Shown piece by piece: positions 21,593 through 29,818 of a DNA stretch of 42,602 bases. The notes under the pieces are model-generated. The model was given only the letters and a program-made list of their open reading frames with translations. It searched no databases and was not told the DNA's origin. Within the stretch, counting starts at the first letter, position 1, and each line of letters begins with the position of its first letter. Made by a program: the position numbers and the translations under genes. The stretch comes from Gammaproteobacteria bacterium (lineage in GTDB: Bacteria > Pseudomonadota > Gammaproteobacteria > Steroidobacterales > Steroidobacteraceae), in contig JAQGOE010000071.1 of the NCBI GenBank assembly GCA_028293725.1, forward strand, positions 1 through 42,602, given 5' to 3'.

Positions 21593-21649
21593 GCGCCTAA
21601 CCTCACACGGTCCGCGCGCAGCCCGAGCCCGAATCTAATGCACTGAAGC

Positions 21650-24490
21650 TCAGCCAGCGGCGCGGATGTCGGTCATCTCCGGATTCGCGCGCATTGTGCG
21701 GGCTTGGAGCAGCTCTGTCACCGCCTGCCCGGACAGGGGCCGGGCGAGGAAGAAACCTTGAGCGATATCGCAGCGGCGCTCGCGCAAGAAATCGAGCTGC
21801 TCGACCGTCTCAATTCCCTCGGCTACCACCCGTTTGCCTAGCGCATGCGCCATGACGATGATCGTTTCGACCAGGGTCGAAGATGCCGCGTTTTGGGGCA
21901 CTTCTTCGAGGAACGTGCGGTCAATTTTCACCGTTCCGATCGGATACTGTCGCAGATACGACAGCGACGAATACCCGGTACCGAAGTCATCCAGGGCGAG
22001 GTGCACGCCGAGCTGTGCAAGGCGACCCAGGGTGGCGCCGGCAGCCTCGTCCGCGAACACACTCTCCGTCAGCTCGAGCTCTAGCAAGGCAGAAGGAATG
22101 CCATATTTATCGAGCGCCCGCCGAACCAGCTTCGAGAATTCAATGTGCTTGAGCTGCTGCGCCGAGACATTCAGCGCCAGCCGCGGCGGGGCGATGTTCT
22201 GCTCGCGCCAGATCGCCAGCTGCGCGCACGCCGCGTCGAGAACCCAACCGCCGATGTCGATAATGAGGCCGCTTTCCTCGGCCGCCGGTACGAATTCGCC
22301 CGGCGGACGCATGCCATCGCGCGGGGTTTGCCAGCGCAGCAGCGCCTCGACTCCGGTCAGAGTGCCGTCCGAAACGGAAAACTGCGGCTGGTAGAAAAGC
22401 GAGAACTCACGGCGCCGCAGCGCTCGCTGCAATCCCGTCTCGGTGGCCGCAACGGAGCCGCCGGACAGATGCGGGTCGAAGAACACGGTGCAGCCGCGCC
22501 CCGAGTCCTTGGCGCGATACATGGCCGTATCCGCGTTGCGCATGAGGTCATCGATCGTCGAGCCGTCATCGGGGAAGAGCGTGATGCCGATGCTCGCGCA
22601 TACAAAGTGATCGCGGCCGCCGATGTTCACGGGCAACTGCAACAGTTGGATGATCCGGTCGCCAACCGTGCGGGCGGCGTCGGGATCGACGACATTGCGC
22701 AGAATCACGGTGAACTCATCGCCGCCCAGACGTGCGACCGTGTCGCCTTCCTTCGTGCAGGAGCGCAGCCGCTGTGCAACGATTGTCAGAAGTTGGTCGC
22801 CGGCGCTGTGTCCGACGGAGTCGTTGACGCGTTTGAAATGATCGAGATCGATATACAACAGCGCGCCGCGACTCAGTCCCGCGGTGGAGTTGGCAAGCTC
22901 CTGCGCCAGCCGGTCCCGGAACAGGATGCGATTCGGCAATGCCGTGAGTGGATCGTAGTGAGCCTGCCGGTAGAGCCGCTCGTCGCGGGCGCTCTTCGAC
23001 AGCGCGACCGCGAGACGCTCGGCAAACTGCGTACCCGAGCTGGCGAGATAGGGGTCGGTGGTCCCGGGCGCCTCACGATAGCCAACGGTAAGGATCGCCT
23101 CCACCCGATCGGACACACTCACCGGCCAGACCCAGAAGAACTCGGCGCCAATTTCCTTCAACGGCTTCAGGAAACTATGCCGGGCATCCTCACACCGGGT
23201 CACGGTGAGACCGCTGCTTTCGCCCGCGAGCGTCGTGATCATGTCGTCGTCGAGCTCGACCCGTCGCACCGGCAGATCCGTCAGACCGGAGCCGGCCAGG
23301 TAGACCCGCCCACGACCCGGGGCATCGGCATCCCGCAACGTGATTCCCACACAGTCGCAGCGGGTCACGGTCTGTACCCTGGAAAGAACTGCATCCAGAA
23401 CCTGTTCCAGCTCGGCCGAGCCCAGCAGCAGCTTGTCGATCTCGCCCAAAGTTTCGAGTGCCCTGAACTGCTCGTGCAGCGCCATCGCGGTCCGGTTGAA
23501 ACCCTCGATGAGCCCGCGCAGCTCGTCGTATCCCGGCACCAGCACAGGCTCATAACGCCGCACGGGCAGATGCGCCAGACCCGCACGAATCGCGCGCACC
23601 GCCGGCAGATAGCGGCGCGCGAGATGCACGCCTGCGGCGATCGCGCAAATGAGCACCGTCAGCAGTATGAGTGGCAGAAGGTTCCAAACCTGTTGGGAGC
23701 GCGACAGAAAAGTCTGCTCGCGGCTGAAGCTGACAATCGCCCAGGGAACCGCGGTGATCCGGTCGTTGGCGAGTTGCATCGGCTGAATGATTCCATGCCA
23801 CTCGATCCCGCCATCCTGCCACGAGATCGCGTGCAGTGTGCCCGCCCGCTCGGCCGAGAGGGTGATGTGGTCGGCGAAGATGTGAGTAGCATCCGTGGAC
23901 AGCGGACCAACGTTGTAGAGAACCCTCGCGTCGGCATCCACGACAGCGAGTGTGATCTGCGCGGGCAGATTGTCGACCCGCTTCCAGAGCCAGTCGGGGG
24001 CCAGCTCGAAATAGGCCAGGCGGCCGACTCCAGCAGCATTCACCGCCTGCACCAGGAAGGCCGATGTAAGTTGTCCGTCAAGTGTGACAGGCAGCAACAC
24101 CGTCTCGCCCGCTTCGAGCGCCACCAGTTGCCTGGCGCTCGGCCGCAACGTCGTCTCGCCGCCAGCCAACACCCCGTCACGATCGACGACCACGACCGAC
24201 TTGAAGGCGCTGGAATTGGCGACCTGGCGTTTGAGTGCGGCGCCGTCGTAACCGACGTCGCCCGCGGTCAGTGTCAGGACTATGGTCTCTGCGGCGCCGA
24301 GACGCGACTTGATGACTTCGGAATAGAGGTGGCTGACGCCGGCGAGCTCGCGCTCGAAATTGCCGGCGGCCGTTGAATTCGTGTCGTACGCGAAAATGAT
24401 CGCGAACAATAGAATGGGCACGGCGGCGCACAGAGCCACCACCAATGCGAAACGTCTTCCCATGCGGCTCGTCACGGGTGCCCAGTCCAT
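21650..24490 (-). CDS. Membrane GGDEF/EAL c-di-GMP enzyme with periplasmic sensor and GAF-like region
   Basis: The protein has about 946 residues. A first membrane segment (FALVVALCAAVPILLFAIIF) is followed by a ~250-residue periplasmic sensor region, a second segment (LLPLILLTVLICAIAAG), a HAMP-like linker (PGYDELRGLIEGFNRTA) and a GAF-like domain (RALETLGEIDKLLLGSAELE onward). The GGDEF motif is intact (ARLGGDEFTVIL, residue ~589). The inhibitory RxxD site reads KEGD, so Arg is lost and product inhibition may be weak. The EAL domain has GVEALLRW, ALNVSAQQL, LELTESVF, DDFGTGYSSLSYL, VKIDRTFLE and VVAEGIETVEQ, all residues needed for phosphodiesterase activity. Both synthesis and breakdown of c-di-GMP are possible. 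ATG 24490 has AGGAAG upstream; an open frame to 24598 exists but lacks a good start. The downstream neighbours are an NlpC/P60 lipoprotein and a riboswitch-controlled gene. Confidence 0.92.
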   Translation of the reverse strand: MDWAPVTSRMGRRFALVVALCAAVPILLFAIIFAYDTNSTAAGNFERELAGVSHLYSEVIKSRLGAAETIVLTLTAGDVGYDGAALKRQVANSSAFKSVVVVDRDGVLAGGETTLRPSARQLVALEAGETVLLPVTLDGQLTSAFLVQAVNAAGVGRLAYFELAPDWLWKRVDNLPAQITLAVVDADARVLYNVGPLSTDATHIFADHITLSAERAGTLHAISWQDGGIEWHGIIQPMQLANDRITAVPWAIVSFSREQTFLSRSQQVWNLLPLILLTVLICAIAAGVHLARRYLPAVRAIRAGLAHLPVRRYEPVLVPGYDELRGLIEGFNRTAMALHEQFRALETLGEIDKLLLGSAELEQVLDAVLSRVQTVTRCDCVGITLRDADAPGRGRVYLAGSGLTDLPVRRVELDDDMITTLAGESSGLTVTRCEDARHSFLKPLKEIGAEFFWVWPVSVSDRVEAILTVGYREAPGTTDPYLASSGTQFAERLAVALSKSARDERLYRQAHYDPLTALPNRILFRDRLAQELANSTAGLSRGALLYIDLDHFKRVNDSVGHSAGDQLLTIVAQRLRSCTKEGDTVARLGGDEFTVILRNVVDPDAARTVGDRIIQLLQLPVNIGGRDHFVCASIGITLFPDDGSTIDDLMRNADTAMYRAKDSGRGCTVFFDPHLSGGSVAATETGLQRALRRREFSLFYQPQFSVSDGTLTGVEALLRWQTPRDGMRPPGEFVPAAEESGLIIDIGGWVLDAACAQLAIWREQNIAPPRLALNVSAQQLKHIEFSKLVRRALDKYGIPSALLELELTESVFADEAAGATLGRLAQLGVHLALDDFGTGYSSLSYLRQYPIGTVKIDRTFLEEVPQNAASSTLVETIIVMAHALGKRVVAEGIETVEQLDFLRERRCDIAQGFFLARPLSGQAVTELLQARTMRANPEMTDIRAAG

Positions 24491-24623
24491 TCCAGAAGCT
24501 TCCTGCAAAGGGTTTTCCTTGAGATGCACTCTATCGGGACGCGGGTCGTGCCGATGCGCGCTGCGTCCTATCAGCGGGAGATTCTGCGAGCCCTGCACAG
24601 GAACGGAATGTTAACTGAGTCAC

Positions 24624-24649
24624 GTTACGTCGTGCGCACGTAGCGTAAC
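24624..24649 (-). terminator. Near-perfect dyad after the oxidoreductase gene
   Basis: GTTACG-T-CGTGC and GCACG-TAG-CGTAAC form an inverted repeat with small internal bulges. It lies 19 bases after the stop of the leftward oxidoreductase gene and upstream of the GGDEF/EAL gene. No T-run follows on either strand. It may act as a terminator hairpin or as an operator of the GGDEF/EAL gene. Confidence 0.3.
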
Positions 24650-24667
24650 CCCATTGTTTGTCAGTGA

Positions 24668-25414
24668 TCAGTCCATATTGCGTCGCCGGGCTGCGTCGCG
24701 GGCCGCCTTCGGGTCGGGAAGCGGGATGGTACGTACAGACTTCAGCCTCGACAGCGCCTCGATGCCGTCATAGGTGTAGCGCTGTACACCCCGTCTGCCG
24801 GAGCGCACTGCACCAACGATTGCCGCGCCGACTGTTTTTGCTGAAATGCCGCGAAACGGTTCGCGCTCCCCGCGCAGAAAGGGATTCAGTAGCGGCATGA
24901 CCAGCAGCGCACCGAGCTCCAGGGGCCGCATCTGGTTGCGCAAGGCCAGCAGAGGGCCGGGTTGCAGTATGTCCAGCGACGTGAATCCCAAGCCCGCGAC
25001 GGCCTCTTCCATCTCGCCTTTGGTACGCAGATAGAATTTCTTCGACTGCGTGTCCGCTCCAGCGGACGACACGACGATGAAGCGCTGTGCCTGCGCGGCT
25101 TTTGCAGTACGAGCGAATGACAGCACGTAGTCCACATCGACGCGCCTGAATGCCGCCTCCGAGCCGGCCTGGCCGATCGTCGTGCCCAGGCAACACACCG
25201 CGACGTGGCAGGTCAGGCCCTTGAGTTGCGTTTCGATGTTGTCGAACTGCACGATGCGATTCGCGAGCCGCGGATGCTCCCGGCCCAACGGCCGGCGTGT
25301 GATCGCAAACACCCGCCCGATATCCGGCGAGTCGAGGAACGCATCGAGAGCACTTTTACCGACGAGGCCGCTCGCTCCCGCGAGCATTACGATCTTCGGT
25401 TCGGGATCTGGCAT
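24668..25414 (-). CDS. NAD(P)H-binding oxidoreductase (atypical SDR)
   Basis: From ATG 25414 (MPDPEPK) the protein has 248 residues. IVMLAGASGLVGKSALDAFL is a Rossmann GxxGxxG motif at the very N-terminus. VFAITRRPLG, with two Arg after the second strand, suggests NADPH preference. CHVAVCCLGTTIGQAGSE and the run FIVVSSAGADTQSKKFYLRT-K follow; here SSAGA and Y-x-x-x-K (YLRTK) stand where the Ser-Tyr-Lys catalytic residues of SDR enzymes are. The pattern and length resemble the TIP30/HTATIP2-like atypical SDR group. The substrate is unknown. An open frame extends 29 residues upstream to 25501 but is rich in Arg/Cys and looks non-coding. It follows the OsmC gene by about 90 bases on the same strand. 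Confidence 0.82.
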   Translation of the reverse strand: MPDPEPKIVMLAGASGLVGKSALDAFLDSPDIGRVFAITRRPLGREHPRLANRIVQFDNIETQLKGLTCHVAVCCLGTTIGQAGSEAAFRRVDVDYVLSFARTAKAAQAQRFIVVSSAGADTQSKKFYLRTKGEMEEAVAGLGFTSLDILQPGPLLALRNQMRPLELGALLVMPLLNPFLRGEREPFRGISAKTVGAAIVGAVRSGRRGVQRYTYDGIEALSRLKSVRTIPLPDPKAARDAARRRNMD

Positions 25415-25505
25415 GAGTGGCTCGTTCCGGCCGCGCCGGAATGTTGTTTTCCGACACTTTAGGAGCGTGCGCGGCCGGCGACAAGTGCACCGGCGCCACA
25501 AAATC

Positions 25506-25940
25506 CTAAGAAATCACTGCAATTGTCCAGGTCACCGGCGCAGCGGCGCTCAGGGAGGAGCCAACGCTGCAGTACTTTGTGATCGACAGCTCAACTGCCC
25601 GGGCGGCTTTCTCCTGCGTGATACCCGCCCCCCGCAGCTCGAAGTGCAGGACCGCGGAGGCGAGCCGCCGCGGGATACCACCGACTCGCTGGGCCTCGAC
25701 CCGCACCCTGAGCGCCTGTAGTGGAGTTCGCTGCTTCTCCATGATCTGCACTACATCCGTGGCGGCACAGGCCGCGACGGCACCGAGAAGCATGTCGAAC
25801 GGACTGGGACCGGTGCGGGCATCGCCGTCGATTCGAGCCTTCGGACCGCCGGGGCGGCCCGAGTCGAACTGCAAGCCGCCGGCCCACTCGATCTCGACCG
25901 GCCCGTGCGCCGTAGGTTGAGACACCGTGTCTGAAGTCAT
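25506..25940 (-). CDS. OsmC family protein
   Basis: The protein has 144 residues with OsmC/Ohr features. GPSPFDMLLGAVAACAATDV contains the first conserved Cys region, and SITKYCSVGSSLS contains the second Cys that pairs with it in peroxide-reducing members. RIDGDARTGPSP and LRVRVEAQRVGG are the expected strands. If both Cys are active it would be a thiol peroxidase for organic hydroperoxides, in the cytoplasm. It starts 12 bases after the stop of the second vWA gene, with AGAGGA upstream of ATG 25940, so it is probably co-transcribed as the last gene of the kinase-FHA-vWA operon. A functional link is not evident; it may simply be a passenger. Confidence 0.87.
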   Translation of the reverse strand: MTSDTVSQPTAHGPVEIEWAGGLQFDSGRPGGPKARIDGDARTGPSPFDMLLGAVAACAATDVVQIMEKQRTPLQALRVRVEAQRVGGIPRRLASAVLHFELRGAGITQEKAARAVELSITKYCSVGSSLSAAAPVTWTIAVIS

Positions 25941-25952
25941 TCTCGAGTCCTC

Positions 25953-26936
25953 TCAGTTCTTCAGGCCCACGAACGTACCGTTGTTTTGCGAACAAACCAG
26001 ACGCATCAGGGCGGAAAAGCGAATGTTCGTGTCAGGGGACATCCCCACACCCTCGGGAAAGCCGATGGCGTGGATGCGCACCGGCCGCCGTCCGTCCGGG
26101 CCGGGCTTGTTGAGCGCGGTAATGGAGTCCAGGGCGGCCTGTATGGACTTACCCGTGAACTCGTCACCAAGCACGAACACGCTGATACGTTTGTCGGTCG
26201 CCCAATAAGTGCGGATCGCCTCCTCCATGCCCGGCACAGGATTGGACTGGCTGAACGCAGCCCAGTGTTTGGCGCGCCTGCGGATTTCCGCGCGCTGCTC
26301 GTCCGAATCCGTGAGCCATTTGCCCCTGGTGCTGTCGAACATGTAGGTCCCCTGATCGTTCATGATCTGCAGGCCCAACACATGCGGGTAGAAACTCAGA
26401 ATCTCGTCAATGATCGCGAGATTCGCATCCCAGTGGTTGTCGGTCATGCTGTCGGACGTATCGACGACGAATATGACGTACTCACTGTCGACGGGAATTC
26501 CGCCGATGGCCTCGGTCGCCGGCCGCTTGGCGCGTTGCTTGAGAAGACGCTGCATCTCGGCGCTCAGCTTCTGATAAGCGGCGACGAGCTCGCCTTCCAC
26601 GCGGTTCGAGACAGAAGCATCCTGCGTGCTGCTGGCGTATTGACCGCGAATGGCGCTGAGCTCTCCGGAAAGGCGGGCCAATTTTTGCCGCTCCTGCTCG
26701 AGTGTCGCGCGACTGCCCTCGAGCTCGCGAGTGAGCTCGGTCGTCTCGCCCTGAATGACGTAGAGCTTTTCGGTGAGCGCCCGGGCCTGGCCATCGAGGT
26801 TCTTGCGGCTCTTCTCCAGCACCACGGGGCGCCCGATCTCCGTCAGCACCAGCAACAGGATGATCGCGCCGAACCCACAACAGATGCAATCGAGAAACGA
26901 GAGGCTGAAGACCTCCACCGAGCGCCGCCTGCGCAT
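25953..26936 (-). CDS. Membrane-anchored vWA domain protein (second of pair)
   Basis: The protein has 327 residues. The N-terminus RRSVEVFSLSFLDCICCGFG leads straight into a hydrophobic segment (AIILLLVLTEIG). This 'SFLD-x-x-CCGFGA' start, with an Asp at the membrane entry, resembles the N-termini of ExbD/TolR/MotB-like proteins. A coiled-coil (LTEKLYVIQGETTELTRELE and on, residues ~45-95) follows. The C-terminal half is a vWA domain with MIDAS motif FVVDTSDSMTDNHWD (residue ~158; D-x-S-x-S form DTSDS) and strand ISVFVLGDEFTG. It is probably periplasmic with a single membrane anchor. Its ATG overlaps the preceding paralogue's stop as TAATG. Known vWA proteins of this kind bind metal-dependent partners; the partner here is unknown. 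Confidence 0.85.
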   Translation of the reverse strand: MRRRRSVEVFSLSFLDCICCGFGAIILLLVLTEIGRPVVLEKSRKNLDGQARALTEKLYVIQGETTELTRELEGSRATLEQERQKLARLSGELSAIRGQYASSTQDASVSNRVEGELVAAYQKLSAEMQRLLKQRAKRPATEAIGGIPVDSEYVIFVVDTSDSMTDNHWDANLAIIDEILSFYPHVLGLQIMNDQGTYMFDSTRGKWLTDSDEQRAEIRRRAKHWAAFSQSNPVPGMEEAIRTYWATDKRISVFVLGDEFTGKSIQAALDSITALNKPGPDGRRPVRIHAIGFPEGVGMSPDTNIRFSALMRLVCSQNNGTFVGLKN

Positions 26937-28036
26937 TATGGCCAGTCCTTTGCGGGCATGACCAAGCTGCCATCGCTGCTGCGCGCGAGGCGCCAGAAAC
27001 GGTGCGCGGCCTCCGGATCGCCCTGCATCGGCAACAACACGCTGTCGATGGGAACATGTTGGGGCAGCTGCCCCAGGGCCTCGTCGAAGAAACGCACGCG
27101 GGCGTCGGAATCGACCAGCTTACGTGTGCCCACGGTCTTTCCCTGGGTTGGCAAACCGTCAGTAATGAGGACGATCTGATCGGGCAGCGGGCTCAGAGTT
27201 TTTGTCGCCGCGAATGCGTTGTACAGACTCGTGCCGTCGGCGGGCACGAGCGTCTGCAATACCTCCAGCCCGCGAGCAATCTGCGGCAGATCGCCGCTGG
27301 AAATCCATTTCCCGGCAGAGTCGGACAGCAGCGGCTGCGCCTTGGTGTTGAAGGTGTAGATCTGGTAGGAGCTTCCCGGCGGCACCTGCGTCAGGAGCCA
27401 GTGCACGGTTTCGACCGCGCGCTGCCACTTGGCCGCGGCGCGCTTTTGCGCATCGTCCGCATTCCGGAGCCGCAAAATGCTAACAACATCCTCGTGCAGC
27501 ATGCTGGCGGAGACATCCAGCAGAATGAGAATACGCCGGCCATGCATTCTCAATCCCGTGATGTAACGGCGCTCGCCGCCGGTTTTGCGGAAGGCGGTCA
27601 CATCCTGACCGGGCGGCGCGAGCTCATCGCTCCCCGCCTCGAGCCTCTTCGTGCCTGCCTGCAGGGCCTGGATGTCAGCCCTCAGCTTTTCAATGTGCTC
27701 CTGTCTTGACAACCGGGTGGCGTCATAACTCGACACCTGCGTCTTTCGGGAGGCGAGCTGCGACACCATGATGTTGCTTTGTGCCGCGGCGCTGGCGGTC
27801 TCGGCGCGCGTTTTCTCCAATGTGTCGCGCAACGCGGCGAGGCCGCGAGTACCGGTAATAACCTGCTCGTCGAGACGATTGACCTCGGCGGCCAGACTAT
27901 CTGTCGCCCGGGTTTGCGCGACACCGCTTTGAGCGCTGACGATGGTGTAGAAAAGAATGACCGCCCCGAAGCCACAACAGATACAGTCGAGGAACGAGAG
28001 CGTGAAAACCTCTGTGGTGCGGCGGTGTTGCGTCAC
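26936..28036 (-). CDS. Membrane-anchored vWA domain protein (first of pair)
   Basis: This 366-residue paralogue of the next gene shares its start: RTTEVFTLSFLDCICCGFGA and then VILFYTIVSAQSG as membrane segment. A coiled-coil follows (EVNRLDEQVITGTRGLAALR, then EHIEKLRADIQALQAGTKRL). The vWA domain has MIDAS LLDVSASMLHEDVVS (D-x-S-x-S) and the distal VLITDGLPTQGKTVG (T-D-G), so metal binding should be intact. The sequence between includes WLLTQVPPGSSYQIYTFNT, typical of vWA folds. The start is GTG 28036, 9 bases after the stop of the actin-like/FHA gene. Each of these proteins has the same order: anchor, coiled coil, vWA. They may form a heteromer in the periplasm. Confidence 0.85.
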   Translation of the reverse strand: MTQHRRTTEVFTLSFLDCICCGFGAVILFYTIVSAQSGVAQTRATDSLAAEVNRLDEQVITGTRGLAALRDTLEKTRAETASAAAQSNIMVSQLASRKTQVSSYDATRLSRQEHIEKLRADIQALQAGTKRLEAGSDELAPPGQDVTAFRKTGGERRYITGLRMHGRRILILLDVSASMLHEDVVSILRLRNADDAQKRAAAKWQRAVETVHWLLTQVPPGSSYQIYTFNTKAQPLLSDSAGKWISSGDLPQIARGLEVLQTLVPADGTSLYNAFAATKTLSPLPDQIVLITDGLPTQGKTVGTRKLVDSDARVRFFDEALGQLPQHVPIDSVLLPMQGDPEAAHRFWRLARSSDGSLVMPAKDWP

Positions 28037-28045
28037 TTCGAAACT

Positions 28046-29431
28046 CTAGTTGGTGACGCTGCGCGCAGTGTCTACAGCAATAAGTGCAAGCTCTACACCC
28101 GGGTCGCCGACGCGCACACGATCACCGGCACGTACTCGAACACGTTCCGCGACACGCTCACCGTTGACGAACGTCCCAAAGCTGCTGTGATCCAGGAGAA
28201 TGACGTCGTCGCCTTCTTCTGACGTCAAAGTGCAATGACGCCTCGATACGCCAGCGAGTCCCTCGGACAGCGCGATCGTGCGGGGGCCCGCCGCCGGCAT
28301 ACGCCCGATCACGAGCGGCTCTCCGCGTAGCGCATACACCTGACCATTTAACAGCAGGTGTGATGGCGGCGCGTCTTCACCTTGGCGACTACTCAGTTGA
28401 GCATGCGAAACATCGGCGGCGACGTCCTGTTGCTCGGACATCGGCAACCGACGCAACAGGCGGACCGGGTCGCTACTCGCGCGTTCGGGCAAATCGAGCC
28501 TCGAGCTCGCGAGTGCCGCGAAGCCGTCCGGCACACTCACCAGCTCACAGTCGACAAACTGTTCCAACTCGTCGCGTAGCCCGGGAAGATGAGCGACGAT
28601 CGACGGAACAACCAGGGTGACCGGCGCCCCGGCCGGACGTAACTCATGCAACAGCCGGAGGAGTTCCCGGTGCACGGATTCCGCGGCCTGAGCGAACTGG
28701 TCCCGCGTCAATGCCACTTCGAACCGTTCTGTGCCTTTGGTCAAAGCGGCGAGGGTCGATCCATCGACAGCGGCGTCGCGCGCCCAGCCGGCCAGTGAGT
28801 CGAACAGCTGCTGTTCGGTGGCGGCGTCGTGCAATGGATCGAAGCGGGTCCGTTTAACCATGGTGCCGCTGACGAGCTCGAGCCATCCTTGGTAGAACGA
28901 CATGAGGCCGCCGCGCTCTGTGCTCGCGGTGCGCCGGCGTCGGACCTGCGCCCCATCGCGATCGATGTAGGTTGCTCCTGCGTGGTGCATACCGACCTCG
29001 AGCACGATCGCACTCCGCTCGAGCCCCAGTGCGGCTACTGAAGCCACCGCGGCATCCACGAATCCATCGACAGGTAGGGAAAGACTGCGCGCAATCGCCA
29101 GAACCGCGCTCAGCCCCTGTGTTGATGCGTGTGCGGGGACCGCCATCCATACCCTCTCGCCCGGCATGGGGGACTGCGCGGCAAGACGTCTCACCAACTC
29201 CGCCGCGAAGAGGGCGACAGTGCGATCGCTGGCGACCGGTTGTGTTAGTAAAGAGCCAAGATGTCGGGTTGAACTCGCGGTCGGGTGGCGGCGCAGGCCG
29301 CTCCATGCGTTCGCGCCTGGAAGCTCACCGGTACTTCCGTCCCAGACAGCACTCGGAGCGCTCGACAGGATATGACCGTCCCGTGCAAACGAGACGGCCC
29401 GGTCGTCCAGCCCTATCGCAAACGGTTGCAT
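28046..29431 (-). CDS. Actin/Hsp70-like ATPase-fold protein with C-terminal FHA domain
   Basis: The protein has 461 residues. The N-terminal ~330 residues look like an actin/Hsp70-type fold: IGLDDRAVSFARDGHIL as first phosphate loop, VWMAVPAHASTQGLSAVLAI, VDGFVDAAVASVAALGLERS, IVLEVGMHHAGATYIDRDG as second phosphate loop, and RFEVALTRDQFAQAAESVHR, as in Hsp70 subdomain IIB. Motifs are divergent, so ATP binding is a suggestion. The C-terminal ~90 residues are a canonical FHA domain: LVIGRMPAAGPRTI, LAGVSRRHCTLTS and DHSSFGTFVNGERV keep the Gly-Arg, Ser, Arg-His and Asn-Gly residues that bind phosphothreonine. No membrane segment is seen. The product is therefore likely a cytoplasmic reader of threonine phosphorylation, most simply by the kinase in the same operon. 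Confidence 0.8.
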   Translation of the reverse strand: MQPFAIGLDDRAVSFARDGHILSSAPSAVWDGSTGELPGANAWSGLRRHPTASSTRHLGSLLTQPVASDRTVALFAAELVRRLAAQSPMPGERVWMAVPAHASTQGLSAVLAIARSLSLPVDGFVDAAVASVAALGLERSAIVLEVGMHHAGATYIDRDGAQVRRRRTASTERGGLMSFYQGWLELVSGTMVKRTRFDPLHDAATEQQLFDSLAGWARDAAVDGSTLAALTKGTERFEVALTRDQFAQAAESVHRELLRLLHELRPAGAPVTLVVPSIVAHLPGLRDELEQFVDCELVSVPDGFAALASSRLDLPERASSDPVRLLRRLPMSEQQDVAADVSHAQLSSRQGEDAPPSHLLLNGQVYALRGEPLVIGRMPAAGPRTIALSEGLAGVSRRHCTLTSEEGDDVILLDHSSFGTFVNGERVAERVRVRAGDRVRVGDPGVELALIAVDTARSVTN

Positions 29432-29436
29432 CGATT

Positions 29437-29757
29437 TCAGATGTCGTTCGGGAAACTCACGTTGTTGTCGGCGGACTGCTTCGGATCGGGCGCGATGGTC
29501 GGGTCGTCGCGGATGGTTGCTGATTCTTCTGGCACCTGCGGGGCACCTGGGGCGGGGGGTTTGGTGGCACCAGGTTTGGTGGCAGCGGGTGTAACGGCGT
29601 GCGGCAGGACGGGCGTAGAGGCCGCGGCGGTGCGGGTGGGTTGCACCCCGGCCGGCGGACTGCCCTGATCGGCCGCGTGGGTAGTCAGAACGACCGCGCC
29701 GGTGGCCAGCGCCATGGCGAACACAAGGATCACAGTTGATCGTCGTAGCTTGCTCAT
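29437..29757 (-). CDS. Small secreted Pro/Ala-rich protein
   Basis: The protein has 106 residues: a signal peptide (RRSTVILVFAMALATGAVVL, cut near THAADQG) and a mature part rich in Pro, Ala and Thr (TPAATKPGATKPPAPGAPQV), ending in an acidic tail (DDPTIAPDPKQSADNNVSFP). No domain is recognisable. ATG 29757 has GGAGA seven bases before it. It sits between the PEGA protein gene and the actin-like/FHA gene, with a 5-base gap to the latter, so it belongs to the operon. It would be periplasmic. I cannot assign a function; a flexible linker or a small partner of the envelope components is possible. Confidence 0.75.
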   Translation of the reverse strand: MSKLRRSTVILVFAMALATGAVVLTTHAADQGSPPAGVQPTRTAAASTPVLPHAVTPAATKPGATKPPAPGAPQVPEESATIRDDPTIAPDPKQSADNNVSFPNDI

Positions 29758-29818
29758 GTCAGTTTCTCCATTGCCCCTTACTCTACGGCGGTTCGGCCGT
29801 GTTTAATCCGGCCAGTGC

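Noticed and set aside
22145..24376. A 743-codon open frame on the plus strand
   Set aside because: It lies fully opposite the GGDEF/EAL gene, whose domains are unmistakable; composition is Arg/Gln/His-rich as expected of an antisense shadow in GC-rich DNA.
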